Shown: positions 18,701-26,149, numbered from the stretch's first letter. The stretch is DNA of 64,000 bases from Aequorivita lipolytica (GCF_007997135.1 NZ_VORU01000003.1:124001-188000), one strand, 5' to 3'. The notes: generated from the letters alone by a model not told the origin. Translations and numbers: made by a program.

Positions 18701-19406
18701 CAATGGAAATATAGAAGCAGCCTTAGTAATTTCGGCAGACTTTAAACAAAACCTCGAAAAAATAAACCACCACGGAAAGCGCGCCGAAGGAATAGTAAAG
18801 GGAATGTTACAACATAGCAGAACAAGTAGCGGTAAGAAAGAACCCACGGATATAAACACTTTATGCGATGAATACTTACGGTTGGCCTACCACGGGTTGC
18901 GGGCAAAGGATAAAAGTTTTAACGCCTCAATGAAAACGGATTTTGACGATACAATCGGTAAAATAAATATTATTCCACAGGATATGGGTCGCGTGATTCT
19001 GAATTTATTGACCAATGCTTTTTATGCCTGTGCGGAACGAAAGAAAGCCCCCCTAACCCCCAAAGGGGGAACAAGCGAAGCCCAAAGTAAATATGAGCCA
19101 ACCGTTTGGGTATGCACACGAAAGTACCCCCCTTCACTTGCATCCGACGAGGGAGGCACGACCGAGAGGAATGCACACAGGGGGGACTGGATTACAATTT
19201 CAGTAAAAGACAACGGCAACGGTATTCCACAGAAAGTTTTGGACAAAATATTCCAGCCTTTTTTCACTACCAAACCCTCTGGAGAAGGAACTGGCTTGGG
19301 CTTGAGTATGAGTTATGATATTGTTACAAAAGGTCATGGTGGCGAATTGATTGTAGAAACTAAAGAAGGGGAAGGAACTGAATTTATTATTAAACTACCA
19401 AAATAA
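15723..19406 (+). CDS. Beta-propeller (Reg_prop/Y_Y_Y) sensor histidine kinase 5
   Basis: 1227 residues. The N-terminus is a lipoprotein-type signal (VLFVVSCNSN, Cys23). Residues ~80-700 contain about a dozen two-component-regulator propeller repeats with the pattern NFTxxQGLxxNxVxxIxED and LWFGTxGGxSxYDG. A Y_Y_Y domain follows (~815-880, LVRYQYMLEGYDEHW), then one membrane helix (~888-908), coiled coil and kinase core: predicted His965, DNGNGIP and GEGTGLGLSMSYD. Unlike HTCS hybrids, it has no receiver or AraC domain. In the ATPase domain, between the N box and the pre-G1 strand, ~45 residues are encoded by GC-rich repeats (19047-19187), so catalysis may be affected. It starts 38 bases after kinase 4. 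In Bacteroidota such propellers often sense polysaccharide fragments. Confidence 0.87.
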   Translation: MKTSIAIFRIIYLSLAVLFVVSCNSNRSEKGQSTFEKNDTISPPVVVPAEKPIINVLSESKAEVILLSQRPAPVKTSSGFYVEMENFNTQQGLAMSSILCGYKDSAGNLWFGTAGNGVSMYNGKSFTNFTSAHGLIHNLINCITEDSQRNIWFGSYGGVSKYNGKTFENFTTEQGLADNDVLKIIEDSKGTLWFASQKGVCSFNPNDTIAGQKPFKKMEPLKGQVNDIMEDSQNQLWFAGSEGVWKTSPNANGELINVSDKFNLKSEVAMAIAEDNDGTIWVGATGSLFRFRPASSNVSEKTFEPLTEADGLVNNSIMCITVDGQGKVWIGTEGGVSKYDKKTGNFINFTKEQGLAFNRVNSITEDTAGSLWFGTYGGGLNRYDGPSVLELTNKQGLPGNAVYATTQDNEGNMWFAPSNAGIVKYVENDGAPYSGTYINYTSEQGLLSDTQFAAAKDKEGNLYFGSYSGLSKFTGKTLINYTESNGLPDNEITTLYCDKKNRLWIGTYSDGINIFDGKSFQNFNTEQGLVHKTIWGFCEDSQGNIWIATRGGLSRYDGQNFMNFTKNQGLPDNKLSSVIEDKNGNIIIGSWGGGISILKKERLEKLNLPNADQSEPIFENFSTAQGLANDVVYKILEDFNKNIIIGTNVGFTILKGGISSEKGKIAKDGIENYNENTGYPIKDISNNHSMYEEGNGIIWAGTGDKLVRFDYGSVLRNTESPKVILQNIKINNEPISWRSLEWARKKDTLSTEKNNNTPSYITDEMLTFKRKLPASKLDSMVHTYRNVHFDGVQPFYAIPENLELPYSKNNISFNFVGIQTTRPQLVRYQYMLEGYDEHWNPITENSTATFGNIREGNYTFLVKAKNANGAWSEPLNYQFSIMPPWYRTWYAYLFYILLFFTAMFYLDRFQRKRVLFKERQKGIQSKLQHAKEIEEAFTKLKSTQVQLIHSEKMASLGELTAGIAHEIQNPLNFVNNFSEVSYELLAEMNDELHNGNIEAALVISADFKQNLEKINHHGKRAEGIVKGMLQHSRTSSGKKEPTDINTLCDEYLRLAYHGLRAKDKSFNASMKTDFDDTIGKINIIPQDMGRVILNLLTNAFYACAERKKAPLTPKGGTSEAQSKYEPTVWVCTRKYPPSLASDEGGTTERNAHRGDWITISVKDNGNGIPQKVLDKIFQPFFTTKPSGEGTGLGLSMSYDIVTKGHGGELIVETKEGEGTEFIIKLPK
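19047..19187. repeat. Two GC-rich palindromic units inside the kinase 5 ATPase domain
   Basis: Unit one (19047-19070) has CCCCC-TAA-CCCCCAAAGGGGG, the same element as at 1724 and 43911, but in a frame that avoids the TAA. Unit two runs from GTACCCCCC (19124) to GGGGGGAC (19187). Both are translated in frame, separated by the paralogue-conserved stretch YEPTVWV. Confidence 0.75.
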
Positions 19407-19413
19407 TTATATT

Positions 19414-19785
19414 ATGAAGATACTAGTAGTAGATGACGAACAAGACGTAAAAACCCTTTTCCTGCAACGTTTCCGAAAGGAAATAAAAACAGGCGAAATG
19501 GATTTTGACTTTGCCTTTTCGGGCGAAGAAGCGTTGACCTATCTAAATCAAAATTCAAAAGAGGCGGTATTGATTCTTTCAGACATCAATATGCCCGGAA
19601 TGAGCGGTTTGGAACTTTTGAAACACATTAAACAAGAATTCCGTAAACCGCCGCCAGTGGTTATGATGATTACAGCCTATGGTGACGATGAAAATTTCAA
19701 CACCGCAAAAAGTCTTGGCGCAGACGACTTTTTGACCAAACCCGTGGATTTTAAAGTACTGAAAGAAAAATTATTGCAGAAGTGA
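19414..19785 (+). CDS. Stand-alone response regulator receiver
   Basis: 123 residues, a single receiver domain without an output domain. Acidic pocket Asp7/Asp8, phospho-acceptor Asp57 in LILSDINMPG, Thr87 in MMITAYGDD and Lys109 in FLTKPVD are all present, so it should be phosphorylatable. It starts seven bases after kinase 5 and is the first receiver after five kinases that have none. It may act as a phosphate sink, a shuttle, or a regulator by protein contact. It resembles the receiver of the next gene, suggesting duplication. Confidence 0.9.
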   Translation: MKILVVDDEQDVKTLFLQRFRKEIKTGEMDFDFAFSGEEALTYLNQNSKEAVLILSDINMPGMSGLELLKHIKQEFRKPPPVVMMITAYGDDENFNTAKSLGADDFLTKPVDFKVLKEKLLQK

Positions 19786-19813
19786 TGGAAGACAGATGAC
19801 GGATGTACGAAAC

Positions 19814-19838
19814 TGAATATTGAATATTGAATATTGAA
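19814..19838. repeat. Heptamer tandem repeat TGAATAT x3
   Basis: Three exact copies of TGAATAT and a partial fourth lie in the 94-base gap between the two response-regulator genes. Unit length is 7 bp, as in the repeats at 45713, 47241 and 63860. Confidence 0.7.
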
Positions 19839-19879
19839 AACTGCGCCTTAATCTTGAAGGTAGCACAAAACATAAAATT

Positions 19880-20920
19880 ATGGCAAAGATACTTGTAGTT
19901 GACGATGAGGCAGATCTGGAAACACTGATAAAACAGAAATTCCGAAAGCAGATACGCGAAAAGGAGTATGAATTCTTCTTCGCCATAAACGGCGTGGATG
20001 CGTTGGAAAAACTCAAGGAGGAACCTGAAGTGGACATCGTTTTGAGCGATATCAATATGCCTGAAATGGACGGGCTTACACTCTTGACCAAACTGAGCGA
20101 GCTGAGACCACTGCTGAAATCTGTCATCGTTTCGGCCTATGGTGATATGGAAAATATTCGAACGGCAATGAACCGTGGCGCTTTCGACTTTATTACAAAA
20201 CCAATAAATTTTGAAGACCTGATAATTACAGTTGAAAAAACTATAAAGCACAGCAACCAAATAAAACAAACATTACAGGCCATTAAAGAAAATAATATTT
20301 TAAGAATGTACGTGGACGAAAACGTATTGAATTTTATGGGCAGCCGAGAATATGAAACCACCATTATGGCAAACGAAACCATTGAGGCGACGGTTATGTT
20401 TATAGATCTTTGCGGGTTTACAAAAATCAGTGAGACCACTCCAGCCGATACTGTTGTAAGTATGATAAATACTTATTTTGATGTTATGGTACAAGAAATA
20501 ATGGAACAGCAGGGCTTCATAGATAAATTTATAGGCGATGCGGTTATGGCGGTTTTTCGGGGCGATTATCATTTGGACCGAGCAATTGACGCTGCGCTGG
20601 CCGTTCGAAACAAAATTAACAACATCGCAAAAATTGAAGGCTTACCGGATTTTGAACCAAAAGTTTCCATCGGCATTAAAAGTGGTGAAATGATTTCCGG
20701 AAACATTGGCTCTGCAAGTTTGAAACGGTTGGATTATACAGTAATAGGAGACACCGTAAACACCGCCGCCCGCTTACAGGATGCCGCAAAACCAGACCAA
20801 ATAATCATTGGCGAAAGCTGCTACAACACGGTAAAAGAAGCCTTCAAATGTAGAAAGCTTGAGAGCATAAAAGTAAAAAACAAAACCGAACTTTTAATAG
20901 TCTATGAAGTCTTGGAATAA
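19880..20920 (+). CDS. Response regulator with class III adenylate/guanylate cyclase output
   Basis: 346 residues. The receiver (1-120) has Asp8/Asp9, phospho-acceptor Asp57 (VLSDINMPE) and Lys107. A helical linker (~120-160) precedes a class III cyclase domain (~168-346). The metal-binding Asp are Asp176 ([10 protein letters not shown]) and Asp220 ([11 protein letters not shown]). The substrate-defining pair reads Lys216 and Thr277 ([10 protein letters not shown]); Asn284 and Arg288 (NTAARL) match the transition-state residues. Lys plus Thr is the class IIIb pattern of CyaC and soluble adenylyl cyclase, so ATP to cAMP is the likely reaction. Phosphorylation by one or more upstream kinases should control the cyclase. 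The 58-base gap to the PycTM-like gene suggests co-transcription with a candidate effector. Confidence 0.88.
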   Translation: MAKILVVDDEADLETLIKQKFRKQIREKEYEFFFAINGVDALEKLKEEPEVDIVLSDINMPEMDGLTLLTKLSELRPLLKSVIVSAYGDMENIRTAMNRGAFDFITKPINFEDLIITVEKTIKHSNQIKQTLQAIKENNILRMYVDENVLNFMGSREYETTIMANETIEATVMFIDLCGFTKISETTPADTVVSMINTYFDVMVQEIMEQQGFIDKFIGDAVMAVFRGDYHLDRAIDAALAVRNKINNIAKIEGLPDFEPKVSIGIKSGEMISGNIGSASLKRLDYTVIGDTVNTAARLQDAAKPDQIIIGESCYNTVKEAFKCRKLESIKVKNKTELLIVYEVLE

Positions 20921-20978
20921 AGAGGCATCACCTCAAGCAAAAGTATAACGCAGCATTTTAGCGCAAAAGAACAATCTT

Positions 20979-21536
20979 ATGGAACAACAAGAAAAACAAC
21001 CAACCTCGCCAATCAAGAACAAACATACTGACGATCTAGTAGATCACTATTGGGGCAGCATTAATTACGTGACTGGCTTAATAAAAGCTTCCGAACTTAA
21101 AGCGGGGCTAATTCTTTCCTTTTATGGAATTTTGCTGAATTTTATTTATCAAGGCACAACTGCGGCAGTAAAAAATGCACCCAACGAAGTTGTGCTGTAC
21201 ATTCTATTGGGACTTTGGTTCTGTTGTACTGTGGTGTCTATTTATTTCAGCATACGTTGTTTCATCCCAAGAATTGAAGCTAAATATGACAAGAACATAT
21301 TTTTTTTCCGGGATGTTATTTCAAAATTTGGGACCATTAATGAATTCTCAAAAACCTTTTACAGCATAAGCCGGGACGAAGACCAGCTTTTTGACCATTT
21401 GGGACAACAGGTGTTTATCATTTCAAAAATTGCTACGATAAAGTTTAAAAATGTGCAGCGATCGCTTAAATTTTTGGCTTTGGGATTATTACTCCTATTG
21501 CTTACCATTATTTATTATGTGATTGCTACATTATAA
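20979..21536 (+). CDS. Pycsar effector-like membrane protein (PycTM/DUF5706 family)
   Basis: 185 residues with three predicted membrane helices (about 41-60 LKAGLILSFYGILLNFIYQ, 71-92 VVLYILLGLWFCCTVVSIYF, 162-184 at the C-terminus) and a cytoplasmic loop of ~65 residues between helices two and three. The N-terminal pattern LIKASELKAGLILSFYGILL resembles DUF5706, the family containing the cyclic-nucleotide-gated Pycsar effector PycTM. In Pycsar anti-phage systems such a protein sits next to a class III cyclase, as here. Family assignment rests on motif and layout, not on a search. If correct, it should bind the cyclic nucleotide made by the upstream gene and disturb the inner membrane or signal there. 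Confidence 0.7.
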   Translation: MEQQEKQPTSPIKNKHTDDLVDHYWGSINYVTGLIKASELKAGLILSFYGILLNFIYQGTTAAVKNAPNEVVLYILLGLWFCCTVVSIYFSIRCFIPRIEAKYDKNIFFFRDVISKFGTINEFSKTFYSISRDEDQLFDHLGQQVFIISKIATIKFKNVQRSLKFLALGLLLLLLTIIYYVIATL

Positions 21537-21643
21537 AAACCCCAATCAAATAGCTTAACGGGACGAATAGGCAAATCATAAATGGTTCAAATTAAAATTG
21601 TGCTGAAATCGTTACCTTTAGATAATTCTCTAAATTATTAGTT

Positions 21644-23164
21644 ATGAAACTTATAACCTCTTTTTTCATATTGCTTTTTATAGTTTCGTGTAAGCAACAG
21701 GAAACGAAAAAAAATTATCTGGGTGTAGTAAACATTTCCGTCACTGGAAAGGAAAGTGCCCAGCCCCACTTTGAAAAAGGATTATTGCTATTGCATTCCT
21801 TTGAGTATGAAGATGCTCGAGATGCTTTTCAAAAAGCACAAAAGAAAGATCCAAAAATGCCGATGGCATATTGGGGCGAGGCAATGACTTATAACCACAG
21901 TTTATGGCAGGAACAGGACTATGAAGCTGCCAGAGCTGTTTTGGCAAACTTGGACGGTATTGATCTAGATAAGAAAACATCAGAAATTGAAGAGGATTTA
22001 ATTAAAGCGGTACACATACTTTACCAACCAAAAACAGAAAAAAAGGAGCGGGATATTGCCTATGCCGAGTTTATGGAAGGTTTATATAAAAAATATCCGG
22101 CCAATCAAGAAGTAGCCGCGTTTTATGCTTTATCCCTGCTGGGTGCTGTTCCCGAAGGAAGGGACGATGTTCTTTACGGCAAAGGAGCAAAAATTGCAAA
22201 AGGTATTTTGAATGAAAACCCAAACCATCCAGGAGCTCTTCATTACCTTATCCATTCCTATGACGACCCAAACCATGCTACTCTTGCCCTGGACGCAGCC
22301 AATGCATATTCAAAAGTAGCGCCAGATGCCAGCCACGCATTACATATGCCTTCACACATCTATGTTGCAATGGGGATGTGGGATAATGTAATTTCTTCAA
22401 ATATTGCTTCATACCAAGCAAGCATTAACAGGATGGAGCAAAAAAAACTGGACAACGATGCCCGCGGATATCACGCTTTTCATTGGTTGGAATACGGCTA
22501 TCTTCAGAAAGGAAATTTTGAAGAAGCAAAAAAAATGGTGCTCGATATGAAAAAATATGCTACCGAAAACTCCTCAAAAAAGGCAAGAGTACATTTGGTG
22601 TTTTTAAAAGGAACCTATTTAACCGAGACCGATGAATGGGAAGGTGAAATAGCTAATATTCCTGTAAACATAACAGATTTGAATATTTCCGTCCGCTCCA
22701 AATATCACTTTCTGGAAGGGATGAAAGCTTTTAAAACGGGCAACACAAAAAAAATGGACAGCATACTAACTATAATGGACCAAGACCATAACAGGGAATC
22801 GTTTGTTGTTTCGGAAGGCAGTTCCAAACTTTGTTCAGGCGTTACTCGCGATGAAGCCACACAAATGGATTTGAAAGGATCTGAAATTAGGCAAAACCAA
22901 TTAATGGCACTTCGGGCTGAACTAAATAATAATACAAAACTTGCAGAAGAACATTTTATAAAATCCATCGATATTGAAAACAGCATAAGCTATAGTTATG
23001 GACCACCGTCCATTCAAAAGCCTACCCACGAACTTTATGCAGATTGGTTGCTCGACCAAAACAAAAAAGAAGAGGCCGCAAAACAATACGAGCTTGCCTT
23101 AAAAATTGGACCCGGTAGATTGCTAGTTTTAAAGGGAATAGAAAATACCAAACAAGTTATGTAG
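21644..23164 (+). CDS. TPR-repeat lipoprotein
   Basis: 506 residues. Signal peptide with lipobox FIVSCKQQ (Cys16), so membrane-anchored and exposed to the periplasm or surface. Several TPR-like helical pairs are visible: HFEKGLLLLHSFEYEDARDA near residue 45, PMAYWGEAMTYNH, GALHYLIHSYDDPNHATLAL with ALHMPSHIYVAMGMW around residue 200-245, and AADWLL/KQYELALKIGPG at the end. The HYLIHSYDDP and ALHMPSHIY segments carry several conserved-looking His, which might bind metal or haem; this is an inference. It starts 107 bases after the PycTM-like gene on the same strand, but a functional link is not shown. Confidence 0.75.
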   Translation: MKLITSFFILLFIVSCKQQETKKNYLGVVNISVTGKESAQPHFEKGLLLLHSFEYEDARDAFQKAQKKDPKMPMAYWGEAMTYNHSLWQEQDYEAARAVLANLDGIDLDKKTSEIEEDLIKAVHILYQPKTEKKERDIAYAEFMEGLYKKYPANQEVAAFYALSLLGAVPEGRDDVLYGKGAKIAKGILNENPNHPGALHYLIHSYDDPNHATLALDAANAYSKVAPDASHALHMPSHIYVAMGMWDNVISSNIASYQASINRMEQKKLDNDARGYHAFHWLEYGYLQKGNFEEAKKMVLDMKKYATENSSKKARVHLVFLKGTYLTETDEWEGEIANIPVNITDLNISVRSKYHFLEGMKAFKTGNTKKMDSILTIMDQDHNRESFVVSEGSSKLCSGVTRDEATQMDLKGSEIRQNQLMALRAELNNNTKLAEEHFIKSIDIENSISYSYGPPSIQKPTHELYADWLLDQNKKEEAAKQYELALKIGPGRLLVLKGIENTKQVM

Positions 23165-23210
23165 TTTTGCGGACTTCAAAAAGCATCGGACTTAATTTTT
23201 CAATTTCCAC

Positions 23211-23242
23211 TTTGTGGACACAATGGCTTTTACCTATCTTTA
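23211..23242 (+). promoter_or_regulatory. Putative Bacteroidota promoter for the carbonic anhydrase gene
   Basis: TTTG at 23211-23214 and TATCTTTA at 23235-23242, spaced by 20 bases, fit the TTTG/TAnnTTTG promoter of this phylum with one mismatch. The start codon is 30 bases downstream. Confidence 0.5.
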
Positions 23243-23271
23243 AATTCTGAAAAAAAACTTCAGAAAAAACC

Positions 23272-23898
23272 ATGAACATCGACCAAATTTTTAAAAATAA
23301 TGAAGCTTGGGTAAAGGAGAAACTAGGCAAAGATGCCCACTTTTTCAAAAACCTTTCTGAAGGTCAAAATCCAGAAGTACTATATATTGGGTGTAGCGAT
23401 AGCAGGGTTACGGCAGAGGAAATTATGGGTGCCAAACCAGGTGAAGCATTTGTTCTGAGAAATATTGCCAATATGGTTTCAAACTTAGACCTGAGTGCGA
23501 TGAGCGTAATAAATTATGCTGTTAATTTCTTAAATGTCAGCCATATTATTGTTTGTGGCCATTATGGATGTGGTGGTGTAAAAGCTGCCATGCAAAGTAA
23601 GGATTTGGGCATTTTGAATCCTTGGCTTAGAAGCATTCGCGATGTTTATAGATTGCACAAACAAGAACTAAATGCAATTAATAATGAAGCTGAAAAATAC
23701 CGCCGCTTGGTAGAACTGAACGTTCAAGAACAGTGCGTAAACGTAATTAAGACAGCTGATGTACAAATTGCTTACAGATCCAGAAATCTTACAGTTCACG
23801 GTTGGGTGATGGACATGGAAACTGGAAGATTAATTGATTTAAAGATTGATTTCGATAAAGTTCTGAAAGGAATTATGGAAATATATCACTTAGATTAA
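23272..23898 (+). CDS. Beta-carbonic anhydrase
   Basis: 208 residues, cytoplasmic. It interconverts CO2 and bicarbonate. Zinc ligands are Cys41 and His97/Cys100 (CGHYGCGGV), with the Asp43-Arg45 pair in GCSDSRV; length and motif spacing fit the plant-type beta class. The N-terminus IDQIFKNNEAWV and the HGWVMDMETGRLIDL region near the C-terminus are typical of bacterial members. It is transcribed from its own promoter 30 bases upstream and ends at a hairpin terminator. The nearby class IIIb cyclase belongs to a group known to respond to bicarbonate, so the proximity could matter, but housekeeping supply of bicarbonate is the simpler view. Confidence 0.93.
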   Translation: MNIDQIFKNNEAWVKEKLGKDAHFFKNLSEGQNPEVLYIGCSDSRVTAEEIMGAKPGEAFVLRNIANMVSNLDLSAMSVINYAVNFLNVSHIIVCGHYGCGGVKAAMQSKDLGILNPWLRSIRDVYRLHKQELNAINNEAEKYRRLVELNVQEQCVNVIKTADVQIAYRSRNLTVHGWVMDMETGRLIDLKIDFDKVLKGIMEIYHLD

Positions 23899-23950
23899 TT
23901 TACATTTATTCTAAAAAAATGCTGCTTTCCTGAATTGGCAAGCAATAACC

Positions 23951-23978
23951 AAAAAGCCATGATTTCTCATGGCTTCTT
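23951..23978. terminator. Bidirectional hairpin terminator
   Basis: AAGCCATGA and TCATGGCTT form a perfect 9-bp stem with a TTTC loop. On the minus strand it is followed by TTTTT, and on the plus strand by CTTG, so it suits the convergent lipoprotein gene best and may serve both directions. Confidence 0.7.
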
Positions 23979-23999
23979 GTGGGGGATAAAAAAGTGTAA

Positions 24000-25508
24000 T
24001 TACAGTTTTTCAAAAGTTAGGTAGTCTGTGCCGCCATTGCCACCACTAATATCAAAGAGTTCAACTCTTGTAGTTGTGTATGTGTCAACATCCCAATCAT
24101 CATTAAATTCGTCGAAAGGCATTGCGGTTCCGAAATCCAATATTACGTCAAGACCATTGCTGCTATTAACAACACTCCAAGTTCCAGTTATTGTATTACT
24201 GCTATTTTCTGCAATCACACTTCCATCTGTGTTAAAAGTAAGAATATAGCCGCTGTAATCGTTAGTTTCATCATCTCCATCGTCTATATAGCTTTGCACA
24301 AACCATTGCCCATCCTTTAGGATATTGGTAAGTTCTGTAGTGTTTCCTCCCCCATTACAATCTTCGTAAGGGTTTCTTCCAAAATTAAGATAATCCGTCC
24401 CGCCGTTACCGCCGCTAACATCTATCAATTTTATTATTTGGGCATCAAAACTAATTAAATCCCAATCATCATTTAAATCTTCAAAAGGATCATCGCTGCC
24501 AGTGATTTCGAAATTCAAAACAAGGTCTATTCCACTGCTGCTATTGGTAACTGCCCAAATACCATTAACGGTGTTATTTGTACTTGTGGCAGTAACTGTT
24601 TCATTTGCGTTGAATTTAAATTCATAAGCAACATAATCACAGGTTTCATTATTTCCATCGTCATCCAATAGGTTTACATACCAAACACTATTTGTCAAAT
24701 TATCAGTAAACTCAGAAGTGTTTCCGCCGCCTCCGCCGCCGCCGTTCGGTGTACGTTCATAAGTTAGAAAGTCAACACTGCCGTCGCCACCGCTAATGTG
24801 TTTCAATTTAATGATATCTGGGGTTGCTTCTATAATGTCCCAATCTTCGTCAAGCTCATCAAAAGGATCATTGGTTCCGAAGAAAAGATTTAGGTCTGGG
24901 GTATTGCTATTCGTCAAGCTCCAAGTGCCATCAACCATGTTGGAAGTACTTACTGCTCGTGCTGTATTGTCTGTTCCGAATGTAAATTCATAACCCGCAA
25001 AATCACTTGTTTCATCTACATCATCGAAAAAATAGGTTACAAACCAAGAGCCCGAGGTCAATATGGTTTCAAAATCTGAAGGAAAACCACCTCCATTGGA
25101 GGAACAGTCGGAAATTAATGTAACTAATTCTGCATTGCTATTAACTTGCACAATAGTGCCATCCTGCAATACAACGCTAATGGGAAACTGCAATGCAATA
25201 TAAGTTCCGGGTTCTAAGGAAAGCAAAAAGGCAAGAAGTTCACCATCATTGCCAACCGTCTGCGTTCCGGTTTGTTGCTGGTTTGAATTGTAGATGAAGA
25301 AAGTAAGCGGATAAACGAGATCTATACAATCTATTGAAGATGTATTGTTATTGTCTGAAGTACGAAGCAATAAATCTCCCAGTTCGGAATTTACGGCTAC
25401 TAAATCTGTGTTCGAATCATCAAAAGGCTGGGAATCTTCTTTTGTACAAGAGCTTACCAAAAAAATTAATAAGCAAGCTAAAAATGTGAATTTGGTTAAT
25501 TTATTCAT
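24000..25508 (-). CDS. Lipoprotein with three copies of a ~110-residue beta-rich domain
   Basis: 502 residues. Lipobox LVSSC puts the lipidated Cys at 21. After one N-terminal unit (VYPLTFFIYNSNQQQTG...FPISVVLQDGTIVQVNSN, ~60-135), three tandem domains follow (~147-262, 268-385, 393-502). Each opens with a Trp (GSWFV, SVWYV, GQWFV), passes an acidic (D)DDxDET motif, GYxxxFN, GTWSxxN, a PFDExxDDWD block and ends with IKLxxISGGDGSxDxLTF. Glycine or Asn/Gly linkers separate the domains. The pattern resembles lipocalin-like beta-barrels, but I cannot name a family; the acidic clusters could bind calcium. Two homologues lie immediately upstream on the same strand. Function unknown; probably surface-exposed. 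Confidence 0.75.
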   Translation of the reverse strand: MNKLTKFTFLACLLIFLVSSCTKEDSQPFDDSNTDLVAVNSELGDLLLRTSDNNNTSSIDCIDLVYPLTFFIYNSNQQQTGTQTVGNDGELLAFLLSLEPGTYIALQFPISVVLQDGTIVQVNSNAELVTLISDCSSNGGGFPSDFETILTSGSWFVTYFFDDVDETSDFAGYEFTFGTDNTARAVSTSNMVDGTWSLTNSNTPDLNLFFGTNDPFDELDEDWDIIEATPDIIKLKHISGGDGSVDFLTYERTPNGGGGGGGNTSEFTDNLTNSVWYVNLLDDDGNNETCDYVAYEFKFNANETVTATSTNNTVNGIWAVTNSSSGIDLVLNFEITGSDDPFEDLNDDWDLISFDAQIIKLIDVSGGNGGTDYLNFGRNPYEDCNGGGNTTELTNILKDGQWFVQSYIDDGDDETNDYSGYILTFNTDGSVIAENSSNTITGTWSVVNSSNGLDVILDFGTAMPFDEFNDDWDVDTYTTTRVELFDISGGNGGTDYLTFEKL

Positions 25509-25557
25509 GATTGTTTCTTTTTATGTTTTATACAAATAAGACAGGCAACTTAAAGAA

Positions 25558-25566
25558 AACCCTACC
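25558..25566. promoter_or_regulatory. ACCCTACC-type motif upstream of the 24000-25508 lipoprotein gene
   Basis: AACCCTACC occurs ~50 bases upstream of this minus-strand gene. The same core is found at 28011-28022, between the third lipoprotein gene and the sigma factor, and in reverse at 28585-28594 before fecR. It could be an element of the local ECF regulon or an RNA-level signal. Confidence 0.3.
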
Positions 25567-25615
25567 ATCATTTATAATTTTTTAAATAAAATTAGAGCTT
25601 CAATTAAAATGAAAT

Positions 25616-25646
25616 AAAAAAGACCACCCGCAATTAGGATGGTCTT
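25616..25646 (-). terminator. Terminator of the small lipoprotein gene
   Basis: AAGACCA and TGGTCTT form a stem extended by CC/GG, around GCAATTA. Read on the minus strand, it is followed by TTTTT. It lies just past the stop of the 25670-26149 gene. Confidence 0.7.
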
Positions 25647-25669
25647 AATGAGTAGATGAAAATTAATTT

Positions 25670-26149
25670 TTAGATTCTTTCAAATGTTAAAAAGTCCGTA
25701 CCTCCATTGCCACCACTTACATCGGTAAGTTCAATTTTTGAACTGCTCACCGAAATAATATCCCAATCATCAGAAAGGTCTTCAAAATCTGGGGGCGAAG
25801 CAAAGAAAATATTGAAATCTATACCACTTGAACCTCCGTCGTCGTCACTAGAATTGCTATCAGTTACCGACCAAGTTCCCGTAATTGTTGTACTTCCATT
25901 TACGGCTACCAAAGAACCGTTTTCATTGAAAGTAAACGCATAACCCGTAAAATGGTTAGTTTCTTCATGGTCCGTATCAAAGAAATAAGTGACTTTCCAA
26001 GAGCCGGTCTGTGCAGTGGTTATGGTCTGTTGCACAGTTGCATTCTGTTGTGAATCGTTATTGTTGTCGTCTTTGCTACAAGCCGCGACAGTTACAATGT
26101 ACATAATGATTACAAACATACTTGCTATTTTCATTTTCATAGTTTTCAT
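25670..26149 (-). CDS. Small lipoprotein with one copy of the repeated domain
   Basis: 159 residues. Signal peptide with lipobox TVAACSKDD (Cys24), an Asn/Gln/Asp-rich spacer, then a single domain of the type found three times in each flanking lipoprotein: TGSWKVTYFFDTDHEETN, FTGYAFTFNENGSLVAV, ITGTWSVTD, FEDLSDDWDII and IELTDVSGGNGGTDFLTFER. The domain copy is complete, so the fold probably stands alone. It has its own terminator, so it may be expressed separately from 24000-25508. ATGs at 26140 and 26134 are alternative starts. Confidence 0.75.
   Translation of the reverse strand: MKTMKMKIASMFVIIMYIVTVAACSKDDNNNDSQQNATVQQTITTAQTGSWKVTYFFDTDHEETNHFTGYAFTFNENGSLVAVNGSTTITGTWSVTDSNSSDDDGGSSGIDFNIFFASPPDFEDLSDDWDIISVSSSKIELTDVSGGNGGTDFLTFERI

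Noticed and set aside
19047-19187. Kinase 5 as a pseudogene because of repeat insertions
   Set aside because: Both insertions keep the frame, and all catalytic boxes (H, N, G1, F, G2) remain; activity may be altered but the gene is intact.
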